Below the pieces are notes generated by a model. It was not told the origin of the DNA. It saw nothing but the letters and a program-made list of their open reading frames with translations, and did not search any database. From NCBI GenBank assembly GCA_905339235.1, contig CAJPFG010000025.1, forward strand, positions 1 through 64,000: a DNA stretch of 64,000 nt, given 5' to 3'. Each line of letters begins with the position of its first letter. The first letter of the stretch is position 1. Positions 21,628 to 29,058 of the stretch are shown in pieces. The DNA is from Phycisphaerales bacterium (GTDB taxonomy: Bacteria > Planctomycetota > Phycisphaerae > Phycisphaerales > UBA1924). The position numbers and the translations under genes are program-made.

Positions 21628-22245
21628 GTGATCAAGCTGGTCATATCGATGATCCCTCGCCCCCCCATGCCGGGGTGGTCGCTGGTCGGACCCTTCGATG
21701 GGGCCGATTCCCGCGTGGACCTTGGACTCCAAGGTCTGCCTCTGGCCGACACCACCGTCGGTGCCGTGTACATCCAGAACACGCTGGAATACCTCTCCCA
21801 GGATCGCTCCCTCGCGCTGCTGCGCGACCTTCGGCGGCTCCTTCAACCCGGAGGCTTCAGGGACAGCGCCGATGGCGTAGAGCCCTTCGAAGGCGGACTC
21901 CTGCGGCTCTGCACCCCCGACCTCGCCGCGGCGAGTCTCGCGTACAGCCAGCGCGACGAGCGCTTCTTCGCGAGTAGTGCACCGGGGCAGGACCCCGATT
22001 CGCCGGTGGGCGCGAAGTTCGCGGCCTGGCTCTTCGGCACTGCATCCCTCCCTCGCTTGCAGGCATTCGACCACGACACGCTCACGCACCTCCTGAAGCA
22101 GGCTGGTTTCGGCGCGATGTACCGGTCCGCCTGTCGCAAGAGCCTCCTGCCGGAACTGTGCGCCGAAGGCCTCGAAGCCCCCGGCCCGGATGTCCTCTAC
22201 ATGGAATGCTGGCGTCCGGCGGACGCCGCGAGGAGGGCCGCGTGA
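21628..22245 (+). CDS. Methyltransferase-like protein without a glycine-rich motif I
   Basis: 205 residues from GTG 21628 (GGAG 7 nt upstream). It keeps the second half of a class I methyltransferase domain: GLPLADTTVGAVYIQNTLEYL is the motif IV region and LLRDLRRLLQPGG the post-IV helix. Where the SAM-binding GxGxG loop should be, the N terminus reads VISMIPRPPMPGWSLVG, so SAM binding is doubtful. It could be a degenerate or accessory subunit. First gene of a tightly coupled set: its stop overlaps the GTG start of the HAD gene by 4 bp. Confidence 0.6.
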   Translation: MIKLVISMIPRPPMPGWSLVGPFDGADSRVDLGLQGLPLADTTVGAVYIQNTLEYLSQDRSLALLRDLRRLLQPGGFRDSADGVEPFEGGLLRLCTPDLAAASLAYSQRDERFFASSAPGQDPDSPVGAKFAAWLFGTASLPRLQAFDHDTLTHLLKQAGFGAMYRSACRKSLLPELCAEGLEAPGPDVLYMECWRPADAARRAA

Positions 22246-22760
22246 GCAAGCGTCCCGCCCGTCCCACACCCTCGCCCGCCCTCATCAAGCGCATCGCGCT
22301 GGTCGTTTTCGATTTCGACGGCGTGATGACCGACAATACCGTGCTGGTCATGCAGGACGGAACCGAGGGCGTGCTCTGCAACCGCTCCGACGGGCTGGGC
22401 ATCGGCCTCATGAAAGACGCGGGATTCTCCATGCTGGTGATCTCCAAGGAGCAGAACCCCGTGGTGAGCGCCCGCTGCCGCAAACTGGGGCTGGAGTGCA
22501 TGCAGGGCGTTGACGACAAGCCCGCCGCCCTCGCGCGCGTCCTCCAGGACCGCGGCCTCTCCCCCGCCCACGCCGCGTACGTCGGCAACGACGTCAACGA
22601 CGTGGAGTGCATGCGGATGGTGGGGATGCCCGTGGCGGTTGCCGACGCCTGGCCCGCCGCCCTGAAGGCCGCGAAGTTCGTGACCAAGCGACCGGGCGGG
22701 CATGGGGCGGTGCGGGAAGTGTGCGAGTGGTTCCTGGGCGCACGAGGCAGACCGGAGTAA
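22242..22760 (+). CDS. KdsC-type HAD phosphatase
   Basis: 172 residues, C0-type HAD without a cap, as in KDO-8-phosphate phosphatase and the HAD domains found with CMP-sialate synthetases. Motif I is VVFDFDGVMTDNTV (two catalytic Asp), motif II/III is VISKEQNPVVSARCRKLG, and motif IV is YVGNDVNDVECM. It probably dephosphorylates a 9-carbon or 8-carbon acidic sugar or a related phosphosugar. AGGAGG lies 6 nt before the GTG start at 22242. Coupled on both sides (4-bp overlap upstream, 2-nt gap downstream). Confidence 0.85.
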   Translation: MSKRPARPTPSPALIKRIALVVFDFDGVMTDNTVLVMQDGTEGVLCNRSDGLGIGLMKDAGFSMLVISKEQNPVVSARCRKLGLECMQGVDDKPAALARVLQDRGLSPAHAAYVGNDVNDVECMRMVGMPVAVADAWPAALKAAKFVTKRPGGHGAVREVCEWFLGARGRPE

Positions 22761-22762
22761 CG

Positions 22763-24118
22763 ATGATGGAGCGCACGACAGAGCATCAGGTCACCTGGGA
22801 CGCGGCGATGCTCGACACCGACACGCCCGCGAGCGTCGAGGCATTCGCGCGCAGCATCCACGGCTTCGCCAAGCGACTCTCCCCCGAGCAGCGCGCCAAG
22901 TTCCTCTTCGCCCTGGACTCCCGCCTGTACTGGATGCTCGGCGAGGCCGCGATCGGGAACGCTCCCGACGGGCTGCACCCGAAGCACCGGCTGATGCGCT
23001 ATCACGATTTCTTCTGCGACCGAGTCCGACGGGGCGAGCGGGTCATCGATCTGGGCAGCGGCGTCGGCGCCCTCGCTTGCGCCATCGCCGGCCGGTGCGG
23101 CGCCGCGGTTACGGGCCTGGATTGGTCGGCCAGGAACATCGCGACGGCCCAGGCCCGCGCTCACTCCGCCGGGCTCGCCTCCTCCGCGGCCTTCGAACTC
23201 GGGGACATCACGTCCCATCGGGTGCCCGGCGCGTTCGACGTCGTCGTGCTCTCCAACGTGCTCGAGCATCTCGCGTCCCGCGAGCGGCTGCTGGCCATGT
23301 GGCGAGCGTGGTATTCCCCCAGCCGCTTCCTCATCCGCGTGCCCGCCCTGGATCGCGATTGGCGCGTGCCGTACAAGCGGGAACTGGGCGTCGAGTGGCG
23401 TTTGGACGACACTCACGAGACCGAGTACACGAGACAGCAGCTTTCCGCCGAGCTCGCCGCGGCCGGGCTTGCCGCGCACGACCTTCAGTGCGTTTGGGGC
23501 GAGTATTGGCTGGAAGCAAGGCCCGCCGCGACACCCCGGTCCGACGTTCCGGCCCAGAGCGCCCCGTCGCTCACGCACGAGGAATACACGCGACTGCAAC
23601 TCGAGCGCAGCCTCGCGATGAAAGCCCACGATCCGGCCGCCCGGGCCCGGTACCTCATCGAGCGGATGATCCAGCACGCTCGTCCCCCCGCCAAGGCCCG
23701 GGTGCTGTGCGTGGGGTGCCGCAACGGTCACGAACTCGACCATCTCGCGCAGGCAGGTTTCACGAACGCCGTGGGGATCGATCTGCACTCAGCCGATCCG
23801 CGGATTCGGGTCATGGACATGCACTCGCTCGCCTTCAGCGACGGCGCTTTCGACGTCGTGTACGCCTCGCACTGCCTGGAGCACGCCCTGGACCCGGGGC
23901 AAGCCGCCCGCGAGATGATCCGAGTCCTCCGACCCGGCGGGATCGTCGTGCTGGAAGTGCCGGTTGAGTACGGCCGGCGCGGCGCGGACCTCTGGGATTT
24001 CCAAACGCCCGAAGGTGTCGGAGCACTCTTCCCCGGGGCGGTGCAGCTCTGGTCTGAAGTGGGACCGCAGATCGGGGCCGAGCGGCAGAAGGCCGCGCGG
24101 CTCATCCTGCGGAAGTGA
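22763..24118 (+). CDS. Double-headed methyltransferase (two tandem class I domains)
   Basis: 451 residues with two SAM-methyltransferase domains. The first (about 75-250) has RVIDLGSGVGALACAIAG, AVTGLDWS and FDVVVLSNVLEHLASRERL. The second (about 290-450) has RVLCVGCRNGHELDHLA, AVGIDLHSAD and FDVVYASHCLEHALDPGQA. Both keep motif I and the acidic residue after strand 2, so two methylations or methylation of two acceptors in one chain are possible. A GGAG sits before the ATG at 22763; the stop overlaps the next GTG by 4 bp. Confidence 0.85.
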   Translation: MMERTTEHQVTWDAAMLDTDTPASVEAFARSIHGFAKRLSPEQRAKFLFALDSRLYWMLGEAAIGNAPDGLHPKHRLMRYHDFFCDRVRRGERVIDLGSGVGALACAIAGRCGAAVTGLDWSARNIATAQARAHSAGLASSAAFELGDITSHRVPGAFDVVVLSNVLEHLASRERLLAMWRAWYSPSRFLIRVPALDRDWRVPYKRELGVEWRLDDTHETEYTRQQLSAELAAAGLAAHDLQCVWGEYWLEARPAATPRSDVPAQSAPSLTHEEYTRLQLERSLAMKAHDPAARARYLIERMIQHARPPAKARVLCVGCRNGHELDHLAQAGFTNAVGIDLHSADPRIRVMDMHSLAFSDGAFDVVYASHCLEHALDPGQAAREMIRVLRPGGIVVLEVPVEYGRRGADLWDFQTPEGVGALFPGAVQLWSEVGPQIGAERQKAARLILRK

Positions 24119-24858
24119 GTGATCGCCCGATGTCGACCCACCCAGCGCGACTCCCTTTCGAGCAGGTCCAGCCCCGCTGGGATGACTTGTCCTACTCGGT
24201 GCGCCGCTACTTCGTGGACGAGTTCTACACGCGCCACGTCGGCGCATTGACCAAGGGGGCCCGCGTCATCGACGTTGGCGGCATCAAGGGCCGCAAGCGG
24301 GGCCAGTTCGACATCGACCGCCACGATGTCAGCGTCACCTGCGTCAATACCAGCCGCGCGGCCGAACCGGACGTGGTCGCCGATGCCTCCTCCATCCCGC
24401 TCCCCAGCGGTGAGGCCGACGCCGTCATCCTCGCCGAGGTCGTCGAACACCTTTCCGATCCCGTCGCCGCGCTCCGCGAGGCTGCCCGGCTGCTGCGCCG
24501 CGGCGGTGTACTGCTGGCCACGGCCCCCTTCCTCTTCCGCGTACACCCTGATCCCATCGACATCGGCCGGTACACGCCCCAGTGGTGGCAGGACACGCTC
24601 TCGCGCCAGGGATTCCAGGAGATCGTGGTGGAGCAGCAGGGGCTCTTCTTCAGCGTGCTCGCGGAGATGCTCCGGGGCTGGGTCTACCACCTCGAAGACA
24701 CCAAGCGCTACTGGCCCGGCGCCCGCGACCAGGCCATCGGCTTCGTCCGCTGGGCCCGTGAACAGGCGATCCTGTTCGAGAGCGCTCCCGAGCGCACGTC
24801 CAACTCGTACTACACGAGCTACGCGACCGGATACGGCATCCGGGCGGTGAAACCATGA
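24115..24858 (+). CDS. SAM-dependent methyltransferase
   Basis: 247 residues. Motif I is VIDVGGIKGRKRGQFDI (an unusual, less Gly-rich loop), motif IV is ADAVILAEVVEHLSDPVAAL, followed by EAARLLRRGGVLLATAPFL and the C-terminal helices WWQDTLSRQGFQEIVVEQ typical of this sugar or quinone methyltransferase group. The GTG start overlaps the upstream stop (GTGA), and the stop overlaps the start of the double-GT gene (ATGA). The acceptor is unknown. Confidence 0.82.
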   Translation: MSDRPMSTHPARLPFEQVQPRWDDLSYSVRRYFVDEFYTRHVGALTKGARVIDVGGIKGRKRGQFDIDRHDVSVTCVNTSRAAEPDVVADASSIPLPSGEADAVILAEVVEHLSDPVAALREAARLLRRGGVLLATAPFLFRVHPDPIDIGRYTPQWWQDTLSRQGFQEIVVEQQGLFFSVLAEMLRGWVYHLEDTKRYWPGARDQAIGFVRWAREQAILFESAPERTSNSYYTSYATGYGIRAVKP

Positions 24859-26819
24859 TCCGTGTCTACCTCTGCCGGGGCGATGAAGCCGGATGGGCGA
24901 TCGACGAGGACCGCCGGATGACCCACCGCGCCCTTGAAGGCGTCGTGGACTTCGTGGAAGAGCCCTCCGCCGCCGACGTGATCCACGCCTGCTGGTGGGA
25001 GCCGCTGATGCGCCTGCCGCGGGCCACGATCGACGGCAAGCCTGTCCTGTGTCATATGGCCGGCGATCCGGCCCGCGTGCTGGGTGAGCCGCGGTTTCTC
25101 GCCGCCGTACATCGGGTCACCCACTGGATCGCCCAGTCACGCCGCGCCCTCGACCGGATCGCGACGCTGGGACGGCCCGTGTCGTACGTGCCCTACGCGC
25201 TCGACCCGGGCGAGTTTGCCGCCGAACCTCTTCCGGGAGTGCGCGACTCGCTCCCGCCCGGCTCGTACGTGATCGCCAACTTCCATCGCGACTCCGCCGC
25301 CCCATCGAAAGGCGCGGCGGGAGAAACGCTTTGGAACCCCAAGCTCGTCAAAGGCCCCGACGTGTTCGTGGAAGTGCTCGCGGAACTTCGCCGCCGAGGG
25401 CGACCGGTGGTCGCGCTCCTCGCCGGGCCGCGTCGGCATTGGGTCCGTGACCGCCTCTCCCAGCACGGCGTGCCGTATGTCTTCGTTGGGTCCGACACGC
25501 CCTCCGACGACTATCCGGCGAACATCCTCCCCCGCGCCACGCTCGCTCGCCTGTACGCCGCGGCCGATCTATGCCTCATCACCAGCCGCAGCGAAGGGGG
25601 CCCTCGCGCCGTGCTCGAGGCCTCGGCCGCGGGAATCGCCACGCTCAGCACGCCCGTCGGCATCGCGCCCGATGTCCTTGCGGGCGAGTGCCTGTTCACG
25701 GACCCTGTCGAGGCTGTGGAGAAGATCGAGGCCGACCTGGATCACCGATCCCTTCGTCGTTTCGCGCCGGCCCATCGGAGCATCGTGGCCGCACGCCATA
25801 CCCCCGAGGCGAATCGGAGTATCTGGCGGACGGTCTACAAGTCGTTGCACCCGCCCGCGGCCAAGCCGGTGCGTCCCGTCCCTCCGATTCGCAGCCGCCG
25901 CGTCGCGTTCTGGAACAAGTTCACCCCTCCGCCCTGGGGCGGGGGCAATCAGTTCATGATGGCGCTCATGAGCGAAGCGCGCCGGCAGGGGATCGACTGC
26001 ACCCCCAACGGCGAGGGACCGCCCTGCGGAGGCCACATCGTCAACTCCGTGCAGTTCGACATCGAGAAGTTCGAGAGCACCGTCGAGCCCGGGTCGGTCC
26101 GCGTCGTCCACCGCATCGACGGCCCGATCAGCATGCTCCGCGGCACGCCCGAGTCCCTCGATCAGGATCGCCGCTGCTTCGAGTTCAACGCCCGCTACGC
26201 CACCGCCACGGTGATCCAGTCCTGGCACACCATGTCACGACTCGCGGCCCTCGGCTTCCGCCCCGTCAATCCGGTGCTGATCCTCAACGCCTGCGACCCC
26301 GCCATCTTCAAGCGATCGGAGCGATTGAACGGGCCCGGCGAGAGGCTCCGCGTCATCGCCACCAGTTGGTCACCCAACCCCGGCAAGGGCGCCGCCATCT
26401 ACCAGTGGCTCGACGCCAATCTCGACTTCTCCAGATACGAACTCACCTTCGTGGGCAACTGCCCGGTTCCGCTGCGCAACATCCGCGTGCTCCCGCCGCA
26501 CCCATCCGAACAACTCGCCGCCCTCCTTCAGCAGCACGACGTGTACCTGACCGCCTCCCGCAACGATCCCTGCTCCAACGCCCTGATCGAAGCCCTGGCG
26601 TGCGGCCTTCCCGCGGTGTACCTGGATTCCGGCGGCCACCCCGAACTCGCCCAGTTCGGAGGCCTGCCCTTCACCCGCCCCGATGAACTGCCCGTCATTT
26701 TCGAACGGCTGCGCGACAACTACAACCTGTACCGGAACCTGATCGCCGTCGAGTCCATCGGCGGTGTGTGCCGCAGATACTTGTCGCTGCTCTTCGATGA
26801 TGCCCTCTATCAGTCCTGA
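24855..26819 (+). CDS. Tandem glycosyltransferase with two GT4-like halves
   Basis: 654 residues that divide into two GT-B units. The first (1-335) has PVSYVPYALDPGEF, VVALLAGPRRHWVRDRL and CLITSRSEGGPRAVLEASAA (E-x7-E motif). After a Pro-rich linker (about 335-350) the second begins RRVAFWNKFTPPPWGGGNQF, with VRVVHRIDGPI, LRVIATSWSPNPGKG and YLTASRNDPCSNALIEALAC. Both keep donor-site acidic residues, so one chain may add two sugars in sequence. Last gene of the coupled five-gene operon; no terminator is evident after it. Confidence 0.85.
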   Translation: MIRVYLCRGDEAGWAIDEDRRMTHRALEGVVDFVEEPSAADVIHACWWEPLMRLPRATIDGKPVLCHMAGDPARVLGEPRFLAAVHRVTHWIAQSRRALDRIATLGRPVSYVPYALDPGEFAAEPLPGVRDSLPPGSYVIANFHRDSAAPSKGAAGETLWNPKLVKGPDVFVEVLAELRRRGRPVVALLAGPRRHWVRDRLSQHGVPYVFVGSDTPSDDYPANILPRATLARLYAAADLCLITSRSEGGPRAVLEASAAGIATLSTPVGIAPDVLAGECLFTDPVEAVEKIEADLDHRSLRRFAPAHRSIVAARHTPEANRSIWRTVYKSLHPPAAKPVRPVPPIRSRRVAFWNKFTPPPWGGGNQFMMALMSEARRQGIDCTPNGEGPPCGGHIVNSVQFDIEKFESTVEPGSVRVVHRIDGPISMLRGTPESLDQDRRCFEFNARYATATVIQSWHTMSRLAALGFRPVNPVLILNACDPAIFKRSERLNGPGERLRVIATSWSPNPGKGAAIYQWLDANLDFSRYELTFVGNCPVPLRNIRVLPPHPSEQLAALLQQHDVYLTASRNDPCSNALIEALACGLPAVYLDSGGHPELAQFGGLPFTRPDELPVIFERLRDNYNLYRNLIAVESIGGVCRRYLSLLFDDALYQS

Positions 26820-26837
26820 TCCGATCCTCGCCCCGCG

Positions 26838-27050
26838 CTCTCCCATCCGGTCTCATCGCTTCCGAAGCCGCGGCCCGGGCCGCGAGGTTGGTCAATGCGC
26901 TGGCCGCGCGTACAGGCTCATTCCGCACGCGCCTGTTCCCGGGCACAAGCCCCCGCGCACCGCGACCCCCCCGCCCGACCTGCACGCACTCCTCGCCGCG
27001 GCCGACGGCCTCATCACATTCCACTCCACCACCGCCGGGCTGGAGATCAG
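26838..27050 (+). pseudogene. Decayed glycosyltransferase fragment
   Basis: Bases 26838-26965 closely match the 5' end of the intact GT4 gene at 29059: both contain CTCTCCCATCCGG, GGCCGCGAGG and TGGTCAATGCGCTG at corresponding positions, with small indels that break the frame. A different frame then reads RLIPHAPVPGHK, matching LILHAPVPGHQ of the intact protein, followed by LHALLAAADGLITFHSTTAG, which looks like a donor-site loop from some glycosyltransferase. No complete reading frame remains. The fragment ends where the vapC-like gene ends. Confidence 0.65.
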
Positions 27051-27051
27051 A

Positions 27052-27446
27052 TCACGAAACCCGCGTGATGACCGTCAGCCCGGCGATGTCGGCGTAGTCC
27101 CGAGGATTGTGCGTGATCAACGGCAACCCGTGCCTCAACGCGGTCGCAGCAATCCAGCAGTCGCCGCACTCGATGGGTCGGCCGATACTCGCGCGTTTCT
27201 GGCTGATCGACGCCCAGGAATCGGCCAGACCCTCGTCATACGGCATCACGGTGTATCGCCCGATGGCGCCGGCGAGTGCCCGTTGTTTTTCGGACCCCAG
27301 GCACGACTCAACGCCCATCGCTTCAGCTCGGCGACCGACATGAACGACAGGCACACGACTTTGCCCGCGATATCCGTGTTGTACAGAGATGCCCGCGAGT
27401 CTTCCTTGAAAAAGTACGAGAACACATCGGAATCCACGAGGACCAT
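27052..27446 (-). pseudogene. VapC-type PIN-domain toxin with a single frameshift
   Basis: The first 53 codons from ATG 27446 read MVLVDSDVFSYFF and VAELKRWALSRAWGPK, the N-terminal half of a PIN ribonuclease with its Asp and Glu. That frame then runs off and stops near 27246. The second half continues in the -1 frame: KQRALAGAIGRYTVMPYDEG, IECGDCWIAATALRHGL and LPLITHNPRDYADIAGL, ending at 27052. The break falls in a run of five T on the + strand (27286-27290, A on the coding strand); one extra base would give a complete VapC of about 130 residues. It starts 2 nt after the antitoxin stop. Confidence 0.75.
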
Positions 27447-27448
27447 GC

Positions 27449-27751
27449 TCACTTGCGCCACTCCCGGAGTTGGCGAATGAACTCATCGGGCGAATCCGCC
27501 GGATCATCATCCTCGCACGAGCCCGCCAGATCCGATACGGATCGAACGGGCTTTATGCCTTGCTCGCGCGTCAACTCCTCCGCCGACTTGCTCGCACGGA
27601 AGGACTGAGCGGCCGCGCCGGAGTCTTTCGAAGGCGCTCCATTCCCGCGGCCCCGCTTGGCGGCGTGAAACTCCACCGGCGTGCCGTTGGGCAGATCCAC
27701 CGGGCCGTCGGGCCGGATCACTCCATCTTCGTACGTGCCTCGATAGTCCAT
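27449..27751 (-). CDS. Antitoxin of the AF2212/DUF104-like type
   Basis: 100 residues from ATG 27751 with a strong GGGAGGTG ribosome-binding site. The N terminus, MDYRGTYEDGVIRPDGPV followed by LPNGTPVEF, matches the swapped-hairpin strand pattern of DUF104 antitoxins, which pair with VapC PIN toxins. The rest is acidic and likely disordered, with a C-terminal RQLREWRK helix suited to toxin binding. The toxin gene follows 2 nt downstream. Autoregulation is expected from family knowledge. Confidence 0.72.
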   Translation of the reverse strand: MDYRGTYEDGVIRPDGPVDLPNGTPVEFHAAKRGRGNGAPSKDSGAAAQSFRASKSAEELTREQGIKPVRSVSDLAGSCEDDDPADSPDEFIRQLREWRK

Positions 27752-28085
27752 TCGTTCACCTCCCGGCGCTGCCACCCTAACGCCTGATTCTACGTGCGCG
27801 CGGGGCGAGCGATTCCCGCCGAGCGCGCCGGGTTGCTGGGCGTATGGCGAGCCGCGGGCCGGGGCGTCTCCCACTCGGCGGACGGCGATGTGATCACTGC
27901 CCATTCCGCATGATGATGCCGCCGCCCTCATGGTCCCCGCACGGGACGACACGCCGATACCCGTTCGCCCCGAGTTCGGCAAGGGGCCAGACCTTCCAGG
28001 CGATTCCAAACCACTGAACTCCGCTGCAAACCCCCCGCCTCTTGGCCCAATGTTCGCATTTTTTCAGGTTGCTATCAAATCCCTA
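27752..28085. other. Intergenic stretch with no recognised gene
   Basis: About 330 bases between the antitoxin start and the promoter of the HTH-like gene. I see no open frame with coding character or homology, no tRNA and no clear repeat. The last 70 bases become AT-richer as they approach the promoter at 28086. A promoter for the leftward toxin-antitoxin pair must lie in its left part, but I cannot point to a convincing -35/-10. Confidence 0.5.
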
Positions 28086-28113
28086 TTGACACGTACGGAC
28101 AACTCCGTACAAT
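28086..28113 (+). promoter_or_regulatory. Consensus sigma-70 promoter of a leaderless gene
   Basis: TTGACA (28086-28091), a 16-nt spacer, and TACAAT (28108-28113). Transcription should start near 28120, and the GTG start codon is at 28123, so the mRNA would be leaderless or nearly so. This is the best -35/-10 match seen in the window. Confidence 0.78.
28093..28110. promoter_or_regulatory. Palindromic operator inside the promoter
   Basis: A perfect 7-bp inverted repeat, GTACGGA-CAAC-TCCGTAC, fills the spacer and enters the -10 box. A dimeric repressor bound here would block RNA polymerase. The downstream gene product has an HTH-like segment, so autorepression is a reasonable inference. Confidence 0.6.
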
Positions 28114-28122
28114 CCCGGAATC

Positions 28123-29046
28123 GTGGACCTCCCCACCTTCAACCCCTCCCCAGCCCTCGCCGACGCCGTTCTCGACGATCTGGCCAATCCCACCCTCTCC
28201 GCCCGAGACGCGGCCGCCCGCGCCAACACCACTCTCCCCGCCCTTTCCCGCTGGTTCGCGCGTGACGACATCCAGCAGGCTTTCCGCGCCATCACCGCCA
28301 CCACGGACGCGCTCACCAACCACATCGCCGCGGCCCAACTCCCCGCCGTCGCCCAGGCCGCGGCCCGCGTCGTCCACGATTTCAACAGCCGCCCACGCCC
28401 ATCGCCCGCCCCCGCGGGGAGCGCCGACGGTCAGAACTCCCCTCCGATTTGGCCATCTGGCAATTTGGAACTTGGCCCTTTGGACGGCGCCGCCAACTTC
28501 CGCGCCACCAACCACATGCTCCGCGCCGGCCACCTCCTCCTCCGCCTCGCCCGCTTCTCCGCCGACGCACCCCGCCGCCCCCGCACCCATCCCCCCACCG
28601 ACCCCGAAGGCCCGCCGCCCACGCACCGCCGCCGCGTGCCCTCCCCAAACGACGATCCCACCCGCGACGAACTCCTCGCCCTCGCCGCCGATCTTTCCTC
28701 ACGCGTCCGCGCCACCGCTCCGCCGAGCGCAGCAAGCGCGCCGGCCGCCTCTTCATCTCCCCAGGCAATCGCGGCCGCCTGCGAACACTCCGCCCGCGTC
28801 CTCTCCGCCATCCACACCATCTCCCCCGCCGCCAACACGCACGCCGACACGATCCAAATCCCCTCAGCAATCCCCGTCACGCCATCCTCACCGTCTTCCG
28901 GTCCGGCCCACCCTGCCGCTCCGCCACTCGGCGATTCGACATCCCCTCCCATTTGGCCGTTTGGCCATTTGCCATTTGGCCATCTAAACACCCCCGCCCG
29001 CCCCCGCGCGCCCGCCTCTCTCATCGCCGCGGCCGGCGCCGCCTAG
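28123..29046 (+). CDS. HTH-like protein with long Pro/Ala-rich tail
   Basis: 307 residues from GTG 28123. Residues 8-60 (ALADAVLDDLANPTLSARDA followed by ARANTTLPALSRWFARDD) look like a helix-turn-helix domain of the kind that recognises DNA by stepwise helices. The remainder is Pro/Ala/Ser/His-rich, with a few helices (RATNHMLRAGHLLLRLARF). Two TTTGGCC-rich repeat tracts are embedded in the coding sequence and translate as PPIWPSGNLELGPL and PPIWPFGHLPFGHL. A leaderless start and an operator in its own promoter suggest an autoregulated DNA-binding protein. No named family recognised. Confidence 0.6.
   Translation: MDLPTFNPSPALADAVLDDLANPTLSARDAAARANTTLPALSRWFARDDIQQAFRAITATTDALTNHIAAAQLPAVAQAAARVVHDFNSRPRPSPAPAGSADGQNSPPIWPSGNLELGPLDGAANFRATNHMLRAGHLLLRLARFSADAPRRPRTHPPTDPEGPPPTHRRRVPSPNDDPTRDELLALAADLSSRVRATAPPSAASAPAASSSPQAIAAACEHSARVLSAIHTISPAANTHADTIQIPSAIPVTPSSPSSGPAHPAAPPLGDSTSPPIWPFGHLPFGHLNTPARPRAPASLIAAAGAA
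28441..28484 (+). repeat. TTTGGCC-rich repeat, copy 1
   Basis: A tract of short imperfect units (GATTTGGCCATCTGGCAATT, then GGAACTTGGCCCTTTGGA) inside the HTH-like gene. It is more AT-rich than the surroundings. A second, related tract lies 500 bases downstream in the same gene and frame. It probably spread as a small repeat rather than arising from protein selection. Confidence 0.55.
28946..28985 (+). repeat. TTTGGCC-rich repeat, copy 2
   Basis: CCTCCCATTTGGCCGTTTGG followed by CCATTTGCCATTTGGCCATC. It is the same kind of unit as copy 1, also preceded by CCTCC, and read in the same protein frame (PPIW...). Confidence 0.55.
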
Positions 29047-29058
29047 CCTCCCGCGCCC

